Shown here: positions 27,150-34,828 of the stretch, piece after piece
Layout of the letters: the number at the start of each line of letters is the position of its first letter
Numbering within the stretch: position 1 is the first letter of the stretch
NCBI GenBank assembly: GCA_963791145.1
Contig: CAWBRT010000011.1
Location: forward strand, 310,001-374,000
Origin: CAWBRT01 sp963791145
GTDB lineage: Bacteria; Acidobacteriota; Terriglobia; Terriglobales; Acidobacteriaceae
Reading direction: 5' to 3'
Length of the DNA stretch: 64,000 nucleotides
Made by a program: the position numbers and the translations under genes
Notes under the pieces: generated by a model
The model's database searches: none
Seen by the model: only the letters and a program-made list of their open reading frames with translations
Told to the model about the DNA's origin: nothing

Positions 27150-27941
27150 TCACAAGTTCGCGGCCGGCGGCTCTTTGGCGAGGTCGAGCAGTCTTTCGCT
27201 GTCCAGCAGCAGAAACTGTTGCACGATATCGATCTCGGAGCGCTCCATCTCCGCGACGGTTCCGAAGAACACCACCCGGCCTTCATGCAGGAAGACCAGG
27301 CGGTCGGCGAGTTTCTTGGCCAGCGCCACGTCGTGCGTTACCACCACGCTGGTGAGGCTGAGCTGGTGCTTCAGCTTCTTGATCAGATCGCCGAGACGGT
27401 GGCCCATGAGCGGGTCGACCATGGTGGTCGGCTCGTCGTAGAGAATGGCCTCGGGCTGAGCAGCCAGCGCGCGCGCGATCGCTACCGAGCGCTTCATGCC
27501 AGTGGAAAGATCGGAGGGCAGCTGGTCGCGGTACTGCGCCACGCCCACCATCTCCAGCAGCCCGTCGATGATCTGGTAAATCTGCTCTTCGGTCAGGTCG
27601 CGCCGCTCGCGCAGCGGGAAGGCCACGTTTTCACCCACGGTCAGCGAATCGAAGAGCGCGCCATTCTGGAAGACCATGGTGACCTTCTTGCGGATGCGCT
27701 CCAGCGCGTCCTCCGCGTAATCGGTGATATCTTCGCCGGCGACCCAGACGCGCCCGGAGTCGGGCTTGAGAAAACCCATGATGTGGTGCAGCGCCACCGA
27801 TTTGCCGACGCCGCTGCGTCCCATGATGCAGACGGTCTCGCCGGGCAGGACGTCGAAGCTGACATCGTCGAGCACGACTTTCTCGCCGAAGGCCTTCGAG
27901 ACGTGTTGGAATTCGATATACGGTTTGCGCTCGTGGTTCAT
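27150..27941 (-). CDS. MlaF-like ABC transporter ATPase with unusual signature
   Basis: 263 aa. Walker A GRSGVGKS, Q-loop MVFQNGALFDSLTVGENVAFPL, Walker B AILYDEPTTMVDP and the H-loop VVVTHD. 'GALFDSLTV.ENV.FPL' is characteristic of MlaF/Mkl ATPases for lipid trafficking between membranes. The signature reads LSTGMKRSVAIARA, with Thr in place of the usual first Gly of LSGGM. No MlaE permease or MlaD gene adjoins it; the downstream gene is mobA-like. Confidence 0.85.
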   Translation of the reverse strand: MNHERKPYIEFQHVSKAFGEKVVLDDVSFDVLPGETVCIMGRSGVGKSVALHHIMGFLKPDSGRVWVAGEDITDYAEDALERIRKKVTMVFQNGALFDSLTVGENVAFPLRERRDLTEEQIYQIIDGLLEMVGVAQYRDQLPSDLSTGMKRSVAIARALAAQPEAILYDEPTTMVDPLMGHRLGDLIKKLKHQLSLTSVVVTHDVALAKKLADRLVFLHEGRVVFFGTVAEMERSEIDIVQQFLLLDSERLLDLAKEPPAANL

Positions 27942-28031
27942 CGTTCTTGGCCGTGCCGCGGAGAAAATGTGCGCGAGTCCCGGAGTCTTTACGCGTCGTC
28001 CCTAAGGACTCAAGTTTCTCACAATCGATTT

Positions 28032-28075
28032 CCCGGCGCTAAAGCGCTGGGCTAACATCGCCGCTACGCGGCGCT
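28032..28075 (-). repeat. REP-like palindromic element, copy 2
   Basis: Minus strand: GCCGCGTAGCGGCGATGTT then AGCCCAGCGCTTTAGCGC. It matches 9460-9505 on the plus strand with few changes. Both contain CCGC-GTA-GCGG and AGCGCTT palindromes. Confidence 0.6.
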
Positions 28076-28081
28076 GCTGGT

Positions 28082-28885
28082 TCAGCTCCCATCCTTCGCC
28101 GGTAACACTGAGGCGATGTTCGCGAAGTCCTCCGGAGTATTCACGTTGGCGAACAGCTCCGCGCCGAAGCCGGCATCGCGGAGTTCGTTCTCTTCCAGGA
28201 TGCGACTGGACACTCCGGCCAACACACGCTCGATGCGCGTGCCGCGCCTCGGTCCCTGGCCGGCGTCGCCTTCCCGTCGAGGGCGGCCCCGCCGCACGTC
28301 TTCGGAGTTGAACGCGGCGCCCGCGCCCGGCAAATGTTCCCTGCCAGCCAACAACTCCCGCTCTACCGCCTGCGCAAAACTCTTCTTGTAGATCGCGCAC
28401 ACGGTGTGCAGGCGGCCCTCGACGCGCGGCACTACCGCCAGGGCCGCTGTGCCGGCGGCAGTCGCCATCAGAAAGCGCAGCAGCTCCGGCGTAACGCGCG
28501 GGGAATCGACTCCCAAAACCATGTTCCACTCCGTCGCGGAGGCACACAAGGCGGCGTGGATTCCCGACAGCGGGCCGCGCCCCGGGTATACGTCCTGAAT
28601 CATCCTGACCCGGCCCTGCAGCTCAGGATAGCGGCCGGCGGGGGCTACCAGCACGACTGTGCCTGCTGCTTCTTTAGCCGTGGCGAGTGCATGGCCGAGC
28701 ATCGTCTCTCCCGACGGCAGCGCGAGCAGAGCCTTGTCGCGGCCCATGCGGCGGCTCTCGCCGCCGGCCAATACGAAGGCAGTGACGGCACGTCCGGCGA
28801 GCGTCACCTTCGCGCTGGTTGAGTTGGAAGCAGGGTTCCCGGCGAATGCTTTCTTCGCATTCGCCGGGGGAGCCGGGTGATCCAT
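28082..28885 (-). CDS. mobA: MobA-like molybdenum cofactor guanylyltransferase
   Basis: 267 aa. After a variable 30-residue N-terminus comes the nucleotidyltransferase signature TAFVLAGGESRRMGRDKALL, then VYPGRGPLSGIHAAL and the metal-binding VLGVDSPRVTPELLRFL (Asp in place of the usual 'CDMP'). The C-terminal half has an extra Arg/Gly-rich insert (about 195-220) and ends NVNTPEDFANI, typical of MobA. It attaches GMP to molybdopterin. It shares its strand with the short hypothetical gene upstream, 10 bp away. Confidence 0.82.
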   Translation of the reverse strand: MDHPAPPANAKKAFAGNPASNSTSAKVTLAGRAVTAFVLAGGESRRMGRDKALLALPSGETMLGHALATAKEAAGTVVLVAPAGRYPELQGRVRMIQDVYPGRGPLSGIHAALCASATEWNMVLGVDSPRVTPELLRFLMATAAGTAALAVVPRVEGRLHTVCAIYKKSFAQAVERELLAGREHLPGAGAAFNSEDVRRGRPRREGDAGQGPRRGTRIERVLAGVSSRILEENELRDAGFGAELFANVNTPEDFANIASVLPAKDGS

Positions 28886-28895
28886 GCTTGGAATG

Positions 28896-29312
28896 TTACA
28901 TGATCGACTTTTCGAGCATGAATGGAGGAGGAGCGAACATATCCATAGACTCGGGAATCCACTGGATGGTCATTCCTACGATGCGTCCGGCGAAGTCGAG
29001 ATCGAGTTTAGCCGGAAGGTCGAGTACGGCGTCGCCGCTGCAACCCGGACGGCTGATGAAGACCCGCGGTTCGACGTACTTGGCTTCCCTGTCCTGGCAG
29101 ATAAAACGCAAAGCCTCGAGGTGGCGGCACTCCTTGGGAACCTCGAAGGTGAGCTCCGCCAAGTCACTGGTTTCCGAGAGCCAGATGATCGCCTGGATAG
29201 TGATGCGCGCGGAGAGCACTTCCTGCCCGAGCGCCATGTTCGGCTTGAAGCACAGGTAGTACAGAAAACCATGCTGGGCATCGAATTCGGATCGTTCCAA
29301 TCGGAAACCCAT
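28896..29312 (-). CDS. Hypothetical protein
   Basis: 138 aa, no signal peptide. The middle (LAELTFEVPKECRHLEALRFI) is mixed alpha/beta. The C-terminal VLDLPAKLDLDFAGRIVGMTI resembles the 'ivGieil' strand of DUF2283-like small proteins, but I do not recognise a family. It lies 10 bp upstream of mobA, so an operon is likely. Confidence 0.5.
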   Translation of the reverse strand: MGFRLERSEFDAQHGFLYYLCFKPNMALGQEVLSARITIQAIIWLSETSDLAELTFEVPKECRHLEALRFICQDREAKYVEPRVFISRPGCSGDAVLDLPAKLDLDFAGRIVGMTIQWIPESMDMFAPPPFMLEKSIM

Positions 29313-29692
29313 CGCGCTATCTCCCTAAGAACCGTGCATCCAGGTGCGTTCTCCCGGCCGGAACCGGCGGAGGCCGTGGCTTCCACGTCAACGCGCCCCT
29401 TGTAGCATAGAAACCCGGGTCGGCTGAAAATATTCCCCGGCGATGTACCAAAACAGTACTTACTTCCGGAGCAGAGGTAATCGCGAGAGTTTCTGAAATG
29501 CATCTGTGTTATTAGGAACGGGAGATGCTGCCGGGCGTGTCTGATTGCAGGAGTTATTCCTTCGAATTTCTCAATGATGGGGGCCGCCGTGGCGAAAGGC
29601 AGTGAGGATGCGGAACCGCTGAGCTGTTTCCGTTTTTCCTTCTACCCAAAATTCATCCGGACGCCCGATGGCGCGCGACAGGAGCGAAAAGT
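29313..29692. other. Divergent spacer upstream of the BON-domain gene
   Basis: About 380 bp, no recognised gene or repeat array. It presumably holds the promoters of the two divergent units. A GGAGCGAAAAGT ribosome site precedes the BON gene. Confidence 0.4.
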
Positions 29693-30832
29693 ATGAAAGC
29701 GAAATTGGCGCTACTTGAATCCCGCCAGACGCACGAACCGCGCTGGACAGTAACCGGTTTGCTGGCTGTGCTGCTGGCCATGGGAATGGTTCTGGCGATC
29801 GGCTGTGCCAAGACCCGCAGCGATGCCGAACTGGCCAGCGACGCGCAGAAAAAGATCGGCGCCGACCAGTCGATTTCCAGCAAGCAGCAGCTGGCGGTGC
29901 AGTCGGCCAGCGGAGTGGTCACGCTCTCCGGCTCGGTGGCTTCCGAAGCCGAGCGCAATGCCGCCGCCAATGACGCGGCCGCCGTCGAAGGCGTGAAAAC
30001 CGTAATCAACAACCTGACGGTGCAACCGCCAGTGGTGGCCCAGGCGCAGCCTCCGATGCAGGAACCGCCAGCCCCGGCGCCGGTTCCGGAGCAGAAGCCG
30101 CCGCGCAGCGCCAAGACCCGGCACGAAGCTCGCAACCGCGGCGCGGTAGTTTCCCAAGCGGCACCACCGCCTGCGATCGACGACAACAATCAGACGACGG
30201 CTCCGAGTGCGCCTCAATCCAGCATGCCGGCCGCACCAGCAGTTCCGGCAACACCCGCCGTTCCTCCGCCGCCACCCAAGCCCACTACGCTGACGATTCC
30301 GAGCGGAACGGCCATCTCTGTGCGCCTCAATGACAGCCTGGATTCGGAGCGCAACAAGCCCGGCGACACCTTCCGCGCCGTGCTCAACGCCCCCATCATG
30401 GTCGACAACACGATCGCCATTCCCGCCGACGCCAACGTCCAGGGACACGTGGTCGACGTGCAGAGCGCGGGACGCTTCGCCGGAGCGGCCAAGCTGGCAA
30501 TCACACTTGACCGCATCAGCTACGGCGGCCACAATTACCAGCTCCAGACCAACCAGTGGACGCGCCAGTCTACCGGCCGCGGCAAGAATACGGCGGCCAA
30601 AGTTGGCGGTGGCGGGGCGCTGGGAGCCATCATCGGCGGACTGGCCGGCGGCGGCAAGGGAGCGGGAATCGGCGCCATCATAGGAGCCGGCGCAGGCACA
30701 GGCGTGCAGGCAGCTACCCACGGTCAGCAGATCAAGCTCTCTCCGGAGGCGCTGGTCAGCTTCCAGACACAGGCGCCGCTCACGGTTACCCCGGGCAGCG
30801 GCAGCGGACGCCGGGCAATGCAAAACGAGTAG
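29693..30832 (+). CDS. BON-domain lipoprotein with glycine-zipper C-terminus
   Basis: 379 aa. The N-terminus has a hydrophobic segment ending in LAIGC, a likely lipobox (Cys at about residue 38). A BON domain follows (about 45-110: LASDAQKKIGADQSI...VVTLSGSVAS). Then come a long Pro/Ala linker (about 112-195), a beta-rich region (IPSGTAISVRLNDSLDSE..) and a glycine zipper (GGGALGAIIGGLAGGGKG..) near residues 305-345. BON and glycine-zipper parts both associate with membranes; an envelope stability role is inferred. A strong terminator follows. Confidence 0.75.
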   Translation: MKAKLALLESRQTHEPRWTVTGLLAVLLAMGMVLAIGCAKTRSDAELASDAQKKIGADQSISSKQQLAVQSASGVVTLSGSVASEAERNAAANDAAAVEGVKTVINNLTVQPPVVAQAQPPMQEPPAPAPVPEQKPPRSAKTRHEARNRGAVVSQAAPPPAIDDNNQTTAPSAPQSSMPAAPAVPATPAVPPPPPKPTTLTIPSGTAISVRLNDSLDSERNKPGDTFRAVLNAPIMVDNTIAIPADANVQGHVVDVQSAGRFAGAAKLAITLDRISYGGHNYQLQTNQWTRQSTGRGKNTAAKVGGGGALGAIIGGLAGGGKGAGIGAIIGAGAGTGVQAATHGQQIKLSPEALVSFQTQAPLTVTPGSGSGRRAMQNE

Positions 30833-30851
30833 ACTTCGAACCTCATGCAAG

Positions 30852-30878
30852 GGGCGCGGCCAAGCCGCGCCCTTTTTT
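30852..30878 (+). terminator. Rho-independent terminator after the BON-domain gene
   Basis: 9-bp perfect GC stem GGGCGCGGC-CAA-GCCGCGCCC followed by TTTTTT, 19 bp past the stop codon. Confidence 0.88.
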
Positions 30879-30924
30879 GTTTCTCGGCAATTTTAAAGAA
30901 GATGTGCGCAGCGGAACTTAGTGT

Positions 30925-30959
30925 GTATCAGGGCACCAACTTCAGCCGTGCCCTGATAC
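30925..30959. repeat. Perfect 12-bp inverted repeat
   Basis: GTATCAGGGCAC, 11-nt loop, GTGCCCTGATAC. It is not followed by a T-run, so it is more likely an operator or RNA hairpin than a terminator. Confidence 0.7.
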
Positions 30960-31050
30960 AAATCCAAATCCAGCACAAGTTCCGGCCGGTCATTGCTACA
31001 GCAGGCATCCCTATCGATACCTTTCCGCCCAGCTGCCGGACGCTATAGAG

Positions 31051-31210
31051 GGCTGCGGAAAAACAGATTTCGGACCGAATGGGACTACAAAATATTGATA
31101 ACGGTTCCTATGGTCCGCACATCCATTGCGCCTCGCTTGTTGCTTGCACCCCAACCAACGCAAAATCGGCGTTCGTTGGGGACCCCGCTTCGGCGCGTTT
31201 TTCCGCAGCC
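31051..31210 (+). repeat. MITE-like element, copy A (160 bp)
   Basis: Bounded by perfect 14-bp terminal inverted repeats GGCTGCGGAAAAAC/GTTTTTCCGCAGCC. The interior aligns along its whole length with copy B at 42676-42790 (reverse orientation), except for a 45-bp segment present only here that contains a CCCCAAC..GTTGGGG hairpin. No transposase inside. It ends 2 bp before the pilD -10 box. Confidence 0.85.
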
Positions 31211-31218
31211 TGTATAAT
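31211..31218 (+). promoter_or_regulatory. Extended -10 box of pilD
   Basis: TGTATAAT directly after the end of MITE-like copy A and about 30 bp before the GTG start of pilD. An extended -10 does not need a good -35, which would lie inside the element's terminal repeat. Confidence 0.5.
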
Positions 31219-31247
31219 CGCCTCACCTCGCGTAAACGGATTCGAGC

Positions 31248-32171
31248 GTGGACCTGGAGACATTCAACCGGATAGCGGGCGGGTTGGCATTTGTCCTGGG
31301 GCTGATCTTCGGCAGCTTCCTGAACGTGTGCATCTACCGCCTGCCGCGCGGAATGTCGGTGGTCAGCCCGCGCTCGGCGTGTCCTCATTGCGGCCACCAG
31401 ATCGCCGCCTACGACAATATTCCCGTGCTGAGCTGGCTGTGGCTGAGAGGACGCTGCCGCCATTGCCGCGCCCGCATCACGCCGCGTTACATGGTCGTAG
31501 AGCTCGCCCTGGCGCTGCTCTTCCTCGCCTGTTACAGCCTGTTCGGTCTGACGCCGGCCACTCTCAAGTGGTGCACCTTTTGCTTCCTGGCGCTGGGACT
31601 CATCATGACCGATGCCGAAACCCACCTTCTGCCCGACCGGCTGACCCTTCCCGGCCTGGCTTTAGGCCTGCTGTGGAGTCTCTGGTTGGCGGTTCCAGGC
31701 CCACTTGGTTTGTGGTTTAACGTCGAGGGAAACCATCTCGCAGGATTCGCCCGCCTGCTTTCGCTCGGCGATTGCGTGCTCGGCGCGGCGGTCGGCGGCG
31801 GCTTCATTTATGCCTCCGGGGCCCTCTACCTGCGCTTTCGCGGAGTGGAAGGAATGGGCTTTGGAGACGTGAAGCTGATGGCTATGGTGGGAGCCTTTCT
31901 GGGACCGGCGCTCACGTTCTTTACGCTGATCACGGCTTCCGTCAGCGGAGGACTCTACGGGCTGGCGGTGGTGCTGAACGTCTTCCGCAAACGCTGGCGG
32001 CGTTACCGCCAACGCGCCACCCAGGCCAGGCCGGGAAGGCGCGCCTGGCGCTCGGCCTCCCTGGCCCTGCGCTTCCACGAGATGCCGTTCGGCGTCTTCC
32101 TGGGGTCGATGGCCCTGTTCGCTGTCTTCTTCGGAGGACGCCTGCTGGACTGGTATCTCTCTCAGTTCTGA
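31248..32171 (+). CDS. pilD: Type IV prepilin peptidase (A24 family)
   Basis: 307 aa, GTG start. Multi-pass membrane aspartyl protease that cleaves and methylates type IV prepilins or type II secretion pseudopilins. N-terminal domain GLIFGSFLNVCIYRLPRG with the cytoplasmic zinc motif CPHCG...CRHC. The two catalytic Asp are in LIMTDAETHLLPD and GMGFGDVKLMAMVGA. Slightly longer than usual through a basic loop before the last helix. No pilin genes are in view. Confidence 0.92.
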   Translation: MDLETFNRIAGGLAFVLGLIFGSFLNVCIYRLPRGMSVVSPRSACPHCGHQIAAYDNIPVLSWLWLRGRCRHCRARITPRYMVVELALALLFLACYSLFGLTPATLKWCTFCFLALGLIMTDAETHLLPDRLTLPGLALGLLWSLWLAVPGPLGLWFNVEGNHLAGFARLLSLGDCVLGAAVGGGFIYASGALYLRFRGVEGMGFGDVKLMAMVGAFLGPALTFFTLITASVSGGLYGLAVVLNVFRKRWRRYRQRATQARPGRRAWRSASLALRFHEMPFGVFLGSMALFAVFFGGRLLDWYLSQF

Positions 32172-32401
32172 TCCTTTTGACACTGCAAAGCAAGAACAGT
32201 CACGGCTGACCAGCGCCCGCAGGGCACCTTCCAGGCTCGTCCTTCGGTTACCGGCAAAGTTACCGCTAAATGATGAACTTGTGCGGGAAGCGAGCTAAAA
32301 TGCAGTCAGCAACTTGCGCTGCGAATAGGGCTCCGCCGCGAAATCGCGAATCCTCATTGTCGCGGTGGAACAGCGCATTTGTCGGAGACCGAGGTGTCAC
32401 G

Positions 32402-32965
32402 ATGAGAGCTCTTGCCGGACTAGCGATCGCCACTCTGTTACTGGTGGGCACCGCCGGCGTCTGCCAGAGCCTGGCCGATGTCGCCCGCGAGAACCGAAGC
32501 TCCTCGCGCCCGCGCGCCAAGCGGGTGATCACCAATGACGATGTTCCCGCGGTGGTCGAAATCGCCCCGAAGACCGCCAGCAAAGCGGAGGCGAGCCAGA
32601 GCGATTCCAGCAAATCCGAGACAAGCAAGAAGGACGCGGCCACGGCGGAAGACAAGGCTCTCAGAAGCGAGGTCCAGCGCCTGCGTGAACAGGCGGAGAT
32701 GAACGACAAGCTGGCGCGCCAGCAGGAAAAGGTATCGCTGCTGGATCGCGAAGTGAAGCTGGCCCAGCGCGAACACGAGCAACAAACTCTGCTTCATAAC
32801 AACGACGTGAACGCGATGACCAACGGGCAGGCGCAATGGAACGCCTCGGAGAAGCAGTACAACCAGGATATGGCGGAGAAACAAGAAGTGTTGACCACCG
32901 AACGCGATAAGCTGACGGCGCTGCAGGAGGACGCGCGCCGGCTGGCGGAAAAAACGCCAGAGTAA
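32402..32965 (+). CDS. Exported coiled-coil protein, unknown
   Basis: 187 aa from the ATG at 32402 (GAGGTG upstream). Signal peptide MRALAGLAIATLLLVGTAGV. Then a low-complexity Ser/Lys/Asp stretch (about 55-85), and from residue 85 a continuous heptad-type coiled coil rich in Glu, Lys and Gln (LRSEVQRLREQAEMNDKLA..). No known domain recognised. Structural envelope role guessed from layout only. Confidence 0.6.
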   Translation: MRALAGLAIATLLLVGTAGVCQSLADVARENRSSSRPRAKRVITNDDVPAVVEIAPKTASKAEASQSDSSKSETSKKDAATAEDKALRSEVQRLREQAEMNDKLARQQEKVSLLDREVKLAQREHEQQTLLHNNDVNAMTNGQAQWNASEKQYNQDMAEKQEVLTTERDKLTALQEDARRLAEKTPE

Positions 32966-33635
32966 TTGAAGATTGCAGATTTAAGATTGAAGATTGAAGC
33001 TGGTCCTGGTATATCCCTTCACTTCCCGAACCTACGTAAGCCACTCGTGAAATGGCACACGAAGCTATTAGTCTACAAATCTGCAATCTGAAATTTAAGA
33101 TCCCTTTGACGCTGTCGTTGGGCAGCTTCTCCAGCGCTTTGCGGGCGTCTTTGGCGTGCGGCCCATCCGGCAGAATCTTCAGATAGGTCTCGTAGTTAGA
33201 GCGCGCCTCGGACTGCTGGCCCAGCTTCTCGAAGGTCTGCGCCAGCATGAAGGTCGCGTCAGCATCACCCGGTTTCCATTGCAGCGCTTCCTGGAACCGG
33301 CTCAGAGCAGCCTTGTAACTCCCCTTCTTGAAGTAAAAAGTTCCGACTTCGATGGCCTTGGCGGCGCGGCGAGGATTGTAGGAGTACGTCTCGGCGGGTT
33401 TGGGAGCTCTCTCCTTCTCCCACTGCGGTGGGCTGAGATCTATCTTGGTACTTTTGCTGGAGCTCTCGCCAGCGCTCTCGGGCGAATGCGGAGGAGTGTT
33501 GTCGATGTGCGGGGGCTTGGCGTCCTTCTTCACCGGCAACTGGGCCGGGAACTGGTCTTCCGGATATTGCTGCTGGGCGGTAGCTCCCGCCATCAGGCAC
33601 AGGACAAGCGCGGCCGCCGTGATGAATCGTTTCAT
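32661..33635 (-). CDS. Exported TPR protein with abnormal 3' extension
   Basis: From the ATG at 33635: signal peptide MKRFITAAALVLCLMAGATA, a Pro/Ser-rich linker, then about two TPR units (residues 98-170: AIEVGTFYFKKGSYKAALSRFQEALQWKPGDADATFMLAQTFEKLG). Protein-like sequence ends near LEKLPNDS (about 33110). Beyond that the frame runs without stop through the heptad repeat and antisense to the coiled-coil gene as far as 32661, giving a tail that looks non-native. The true stop seems to have been lost. Confidence 0.6.
   Translation of the reverse strand: MKRFITAAALVLCLMAGATAQQQYPEDQFPAQLPVKKDAKPPHIDNTPPHSPESAGESSSKSTKIDLSPPQWEKERAPKPAETYSYNPRRAAKAIEVGTFYFKKGSYKAALSRFQEALQWKPGDADATFMLAQTFEKLGQQSEARSNYETYLKILPDGPHAKDARKALEKLPNDSVKGILNFRLQICRLIASCAISRVAYVGSGSEGIYQDQLQSSILNLQSSITLAFFPPAGARPPAAPSAYRVRWSTLLVSPPYPGCTASPRRSIAPARWSSRSRRCYEAEFVARVRAGPASLRDPAAIPFPAGAPACRSSPPVHAGAGPRF
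32966..33105. repeat. Heptad array with inverted halves between the coiled-coil and TPR genes
   Basis: AAGATTG/CAGATTT units (about 32970-33000), a spacer of about 75 bp, then AATCTGC/AATCTGA units in inverse orientation at 33076-33100. The second half lies within the open frame of the TPR gene. Confidence 0.7.
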
Positions 33636-33933
33636 TGTCTGTATTTTAGCGCCACTATGGGTGCCGCGAGCACACTTCAGTCGTGAATCGAGAAAGGGAA
33701 ACGTTTCACATGCGGGCCAATAATTTGGCGACACTTCTATTGCGCTGCAAAATGCCTTCTCTTACTCTGGGGTTTCGACATGGATTCGGAGTCGGGGGAT
33801 GGCGGCGCCGGGCTTCGCCGCAGCGAACTCAGCCTGATCGGGTCGGCTCAGGCGTTCTTGACACCCCATATCGGTGAAATCTACACTCAAGTGTTCGCCT
33901 TAGTTATGCGGGGCAGACAGTGGTACCCGCCTT
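33636..33933. promoter_or_regulatory. Upstream region of nuo cluster 1
   Basis: About 300 bp between the divergent TPR gene and nuoA. No repeat array and no clear consensus promoter found by eye; it should contain the nuo cluster 1 promoter. Confidence 0.3.
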
Positions 33934-34326
33934 ATGGGATCAGACTACTTCATCAGGTACATACCGCTTCTGATTCATGTCGCCATCGTTTGCGCACTGG
34001 CGGGGGTCATTGTGGTGCTCTCGACCCTGGTGGGCCAGCACAAGCGCAACCCGGTCAAGATGTCACCCTATGAGTGCGGCATGTTGCCGGTGGGAGATGT
34101 GCGGCAGCGCTTCTCCGTTAAGTTCTACCTGGTTGCGATGTTGTTCATTCTCTTCGACGTGGAAGCGGTGTTCCTGTTTCCCTGGGCCATTCTGCTGAAG
34201 GAGTTGAAGATGTTCGGCTTCTGGGAGATGGTGGTGTACATCGCCATCGTGCTGGTCGGCCTCTTCTACATCTGGAAGAAAGGCGTGCTGGACTGGAACA
34301 AGCCCACCCGCAACGAGGTCTTATAG
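33934..34326 (+). CDS. nuoA: NADH-quinone oxidoreductase subunit A (cluster 1)
   Basis: 130 aa, three membrane helices. The family core KMSPYECGMLPVGDVRQRFSVKFYLVAMLFILFDVEAVFLFPWA carries the acidic FDVE motif of helix 2. Membrane arm subunit of complex I next to NuoH and NuoJ. First gene of cluster 1; the next gene is nuoC 4 bp later, with no nuoB between. Confidence 0.93.
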   Translation: MGSDYFIRYIPLLIHVAIVCALAGVIVVLSTLVGQHKRNPVKMSPYECGMLPVGDVRQRFSVKFYLVAMLFILFDVEAVFLFPWAILLKELKMFGFWEMVVYIAIVLVGLFYIWKKGVLDWNKPTRNEVL

Positions 34327-34330
34327 CCTG

Positions 34331-34828
34331 ATGGCCCTGGCTGCTGCGATCACCGATCTCGAACAGCTGAAGGACCGGCCGGCGCTGGCCCGGCTGCTCT
34401 CGTGGAACGCCGAGGCGGTCGAGGCGGCCAAGTTCGACCGCGATGAGCTGACGATCTGGATCAGGCGCGGCTTTCTGCGCGCCGCCTGCGAGCTGCTGCG
34501 CGACGATGAGGCGACCCGCTTCACCTTCTTCTCCGACGTTACCTGTGTGGATTGGTATCCCTCCGAACCGCGCTTCGAAGTGGTCTACTCGCTGCTTTCC
34601 ATGACGCGGCGGGAGCGCATCCGTCTTAAGGTGCGGTTGGATGGAGGCGATGCCGCCATAGAGTCGCTCACGCCTCTGTGGCCGGGCGCGAATCCGTTCG
34701 AGCGCGAGGTCTTCGACCTGTTCGGCGTGCGCTTCCACGGGCATCCAGGCCTGCGCCGCATCATGATGCCGGAGGACTGGGAAGGGCATCCCCTGCGCAA
34801 GGACTACCCGGTCGAGGGATATCGCTGA
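34331..34828 (+). CDS. nuoC: NADH-quinone oxidoreductase subunit C (cluster 1)
   Basis: 165 aa. Peripheral arm subunit. Core features: FTFFSDVTCVDWYP, FEVVYSLLSM, and the signature NPFEREVFDLFGVRFHGHPGLRRIMMPEDWEGHPLRKDYP. Stop overlaps the nuoD start (TGATG), indicating translational coupling. Lacks the long N-terminal tail seen in its cluster 2 counterpart. Confidence 0.93.
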   Translation: MALAAAITDLEQLKDRPALARLLSWNAEAVEAAKFDRDELTIWIRRGFLRAACELLRDDEATRFTFFSDVTCVDWYPSEPRFEVVYSLLSMTRRERIRLKVRLDGGDAAIESLTPLWPGANPFEREVFDLFGVRFHGHPGLRRIMMPEDWEGHPLRKDYPVEGYR

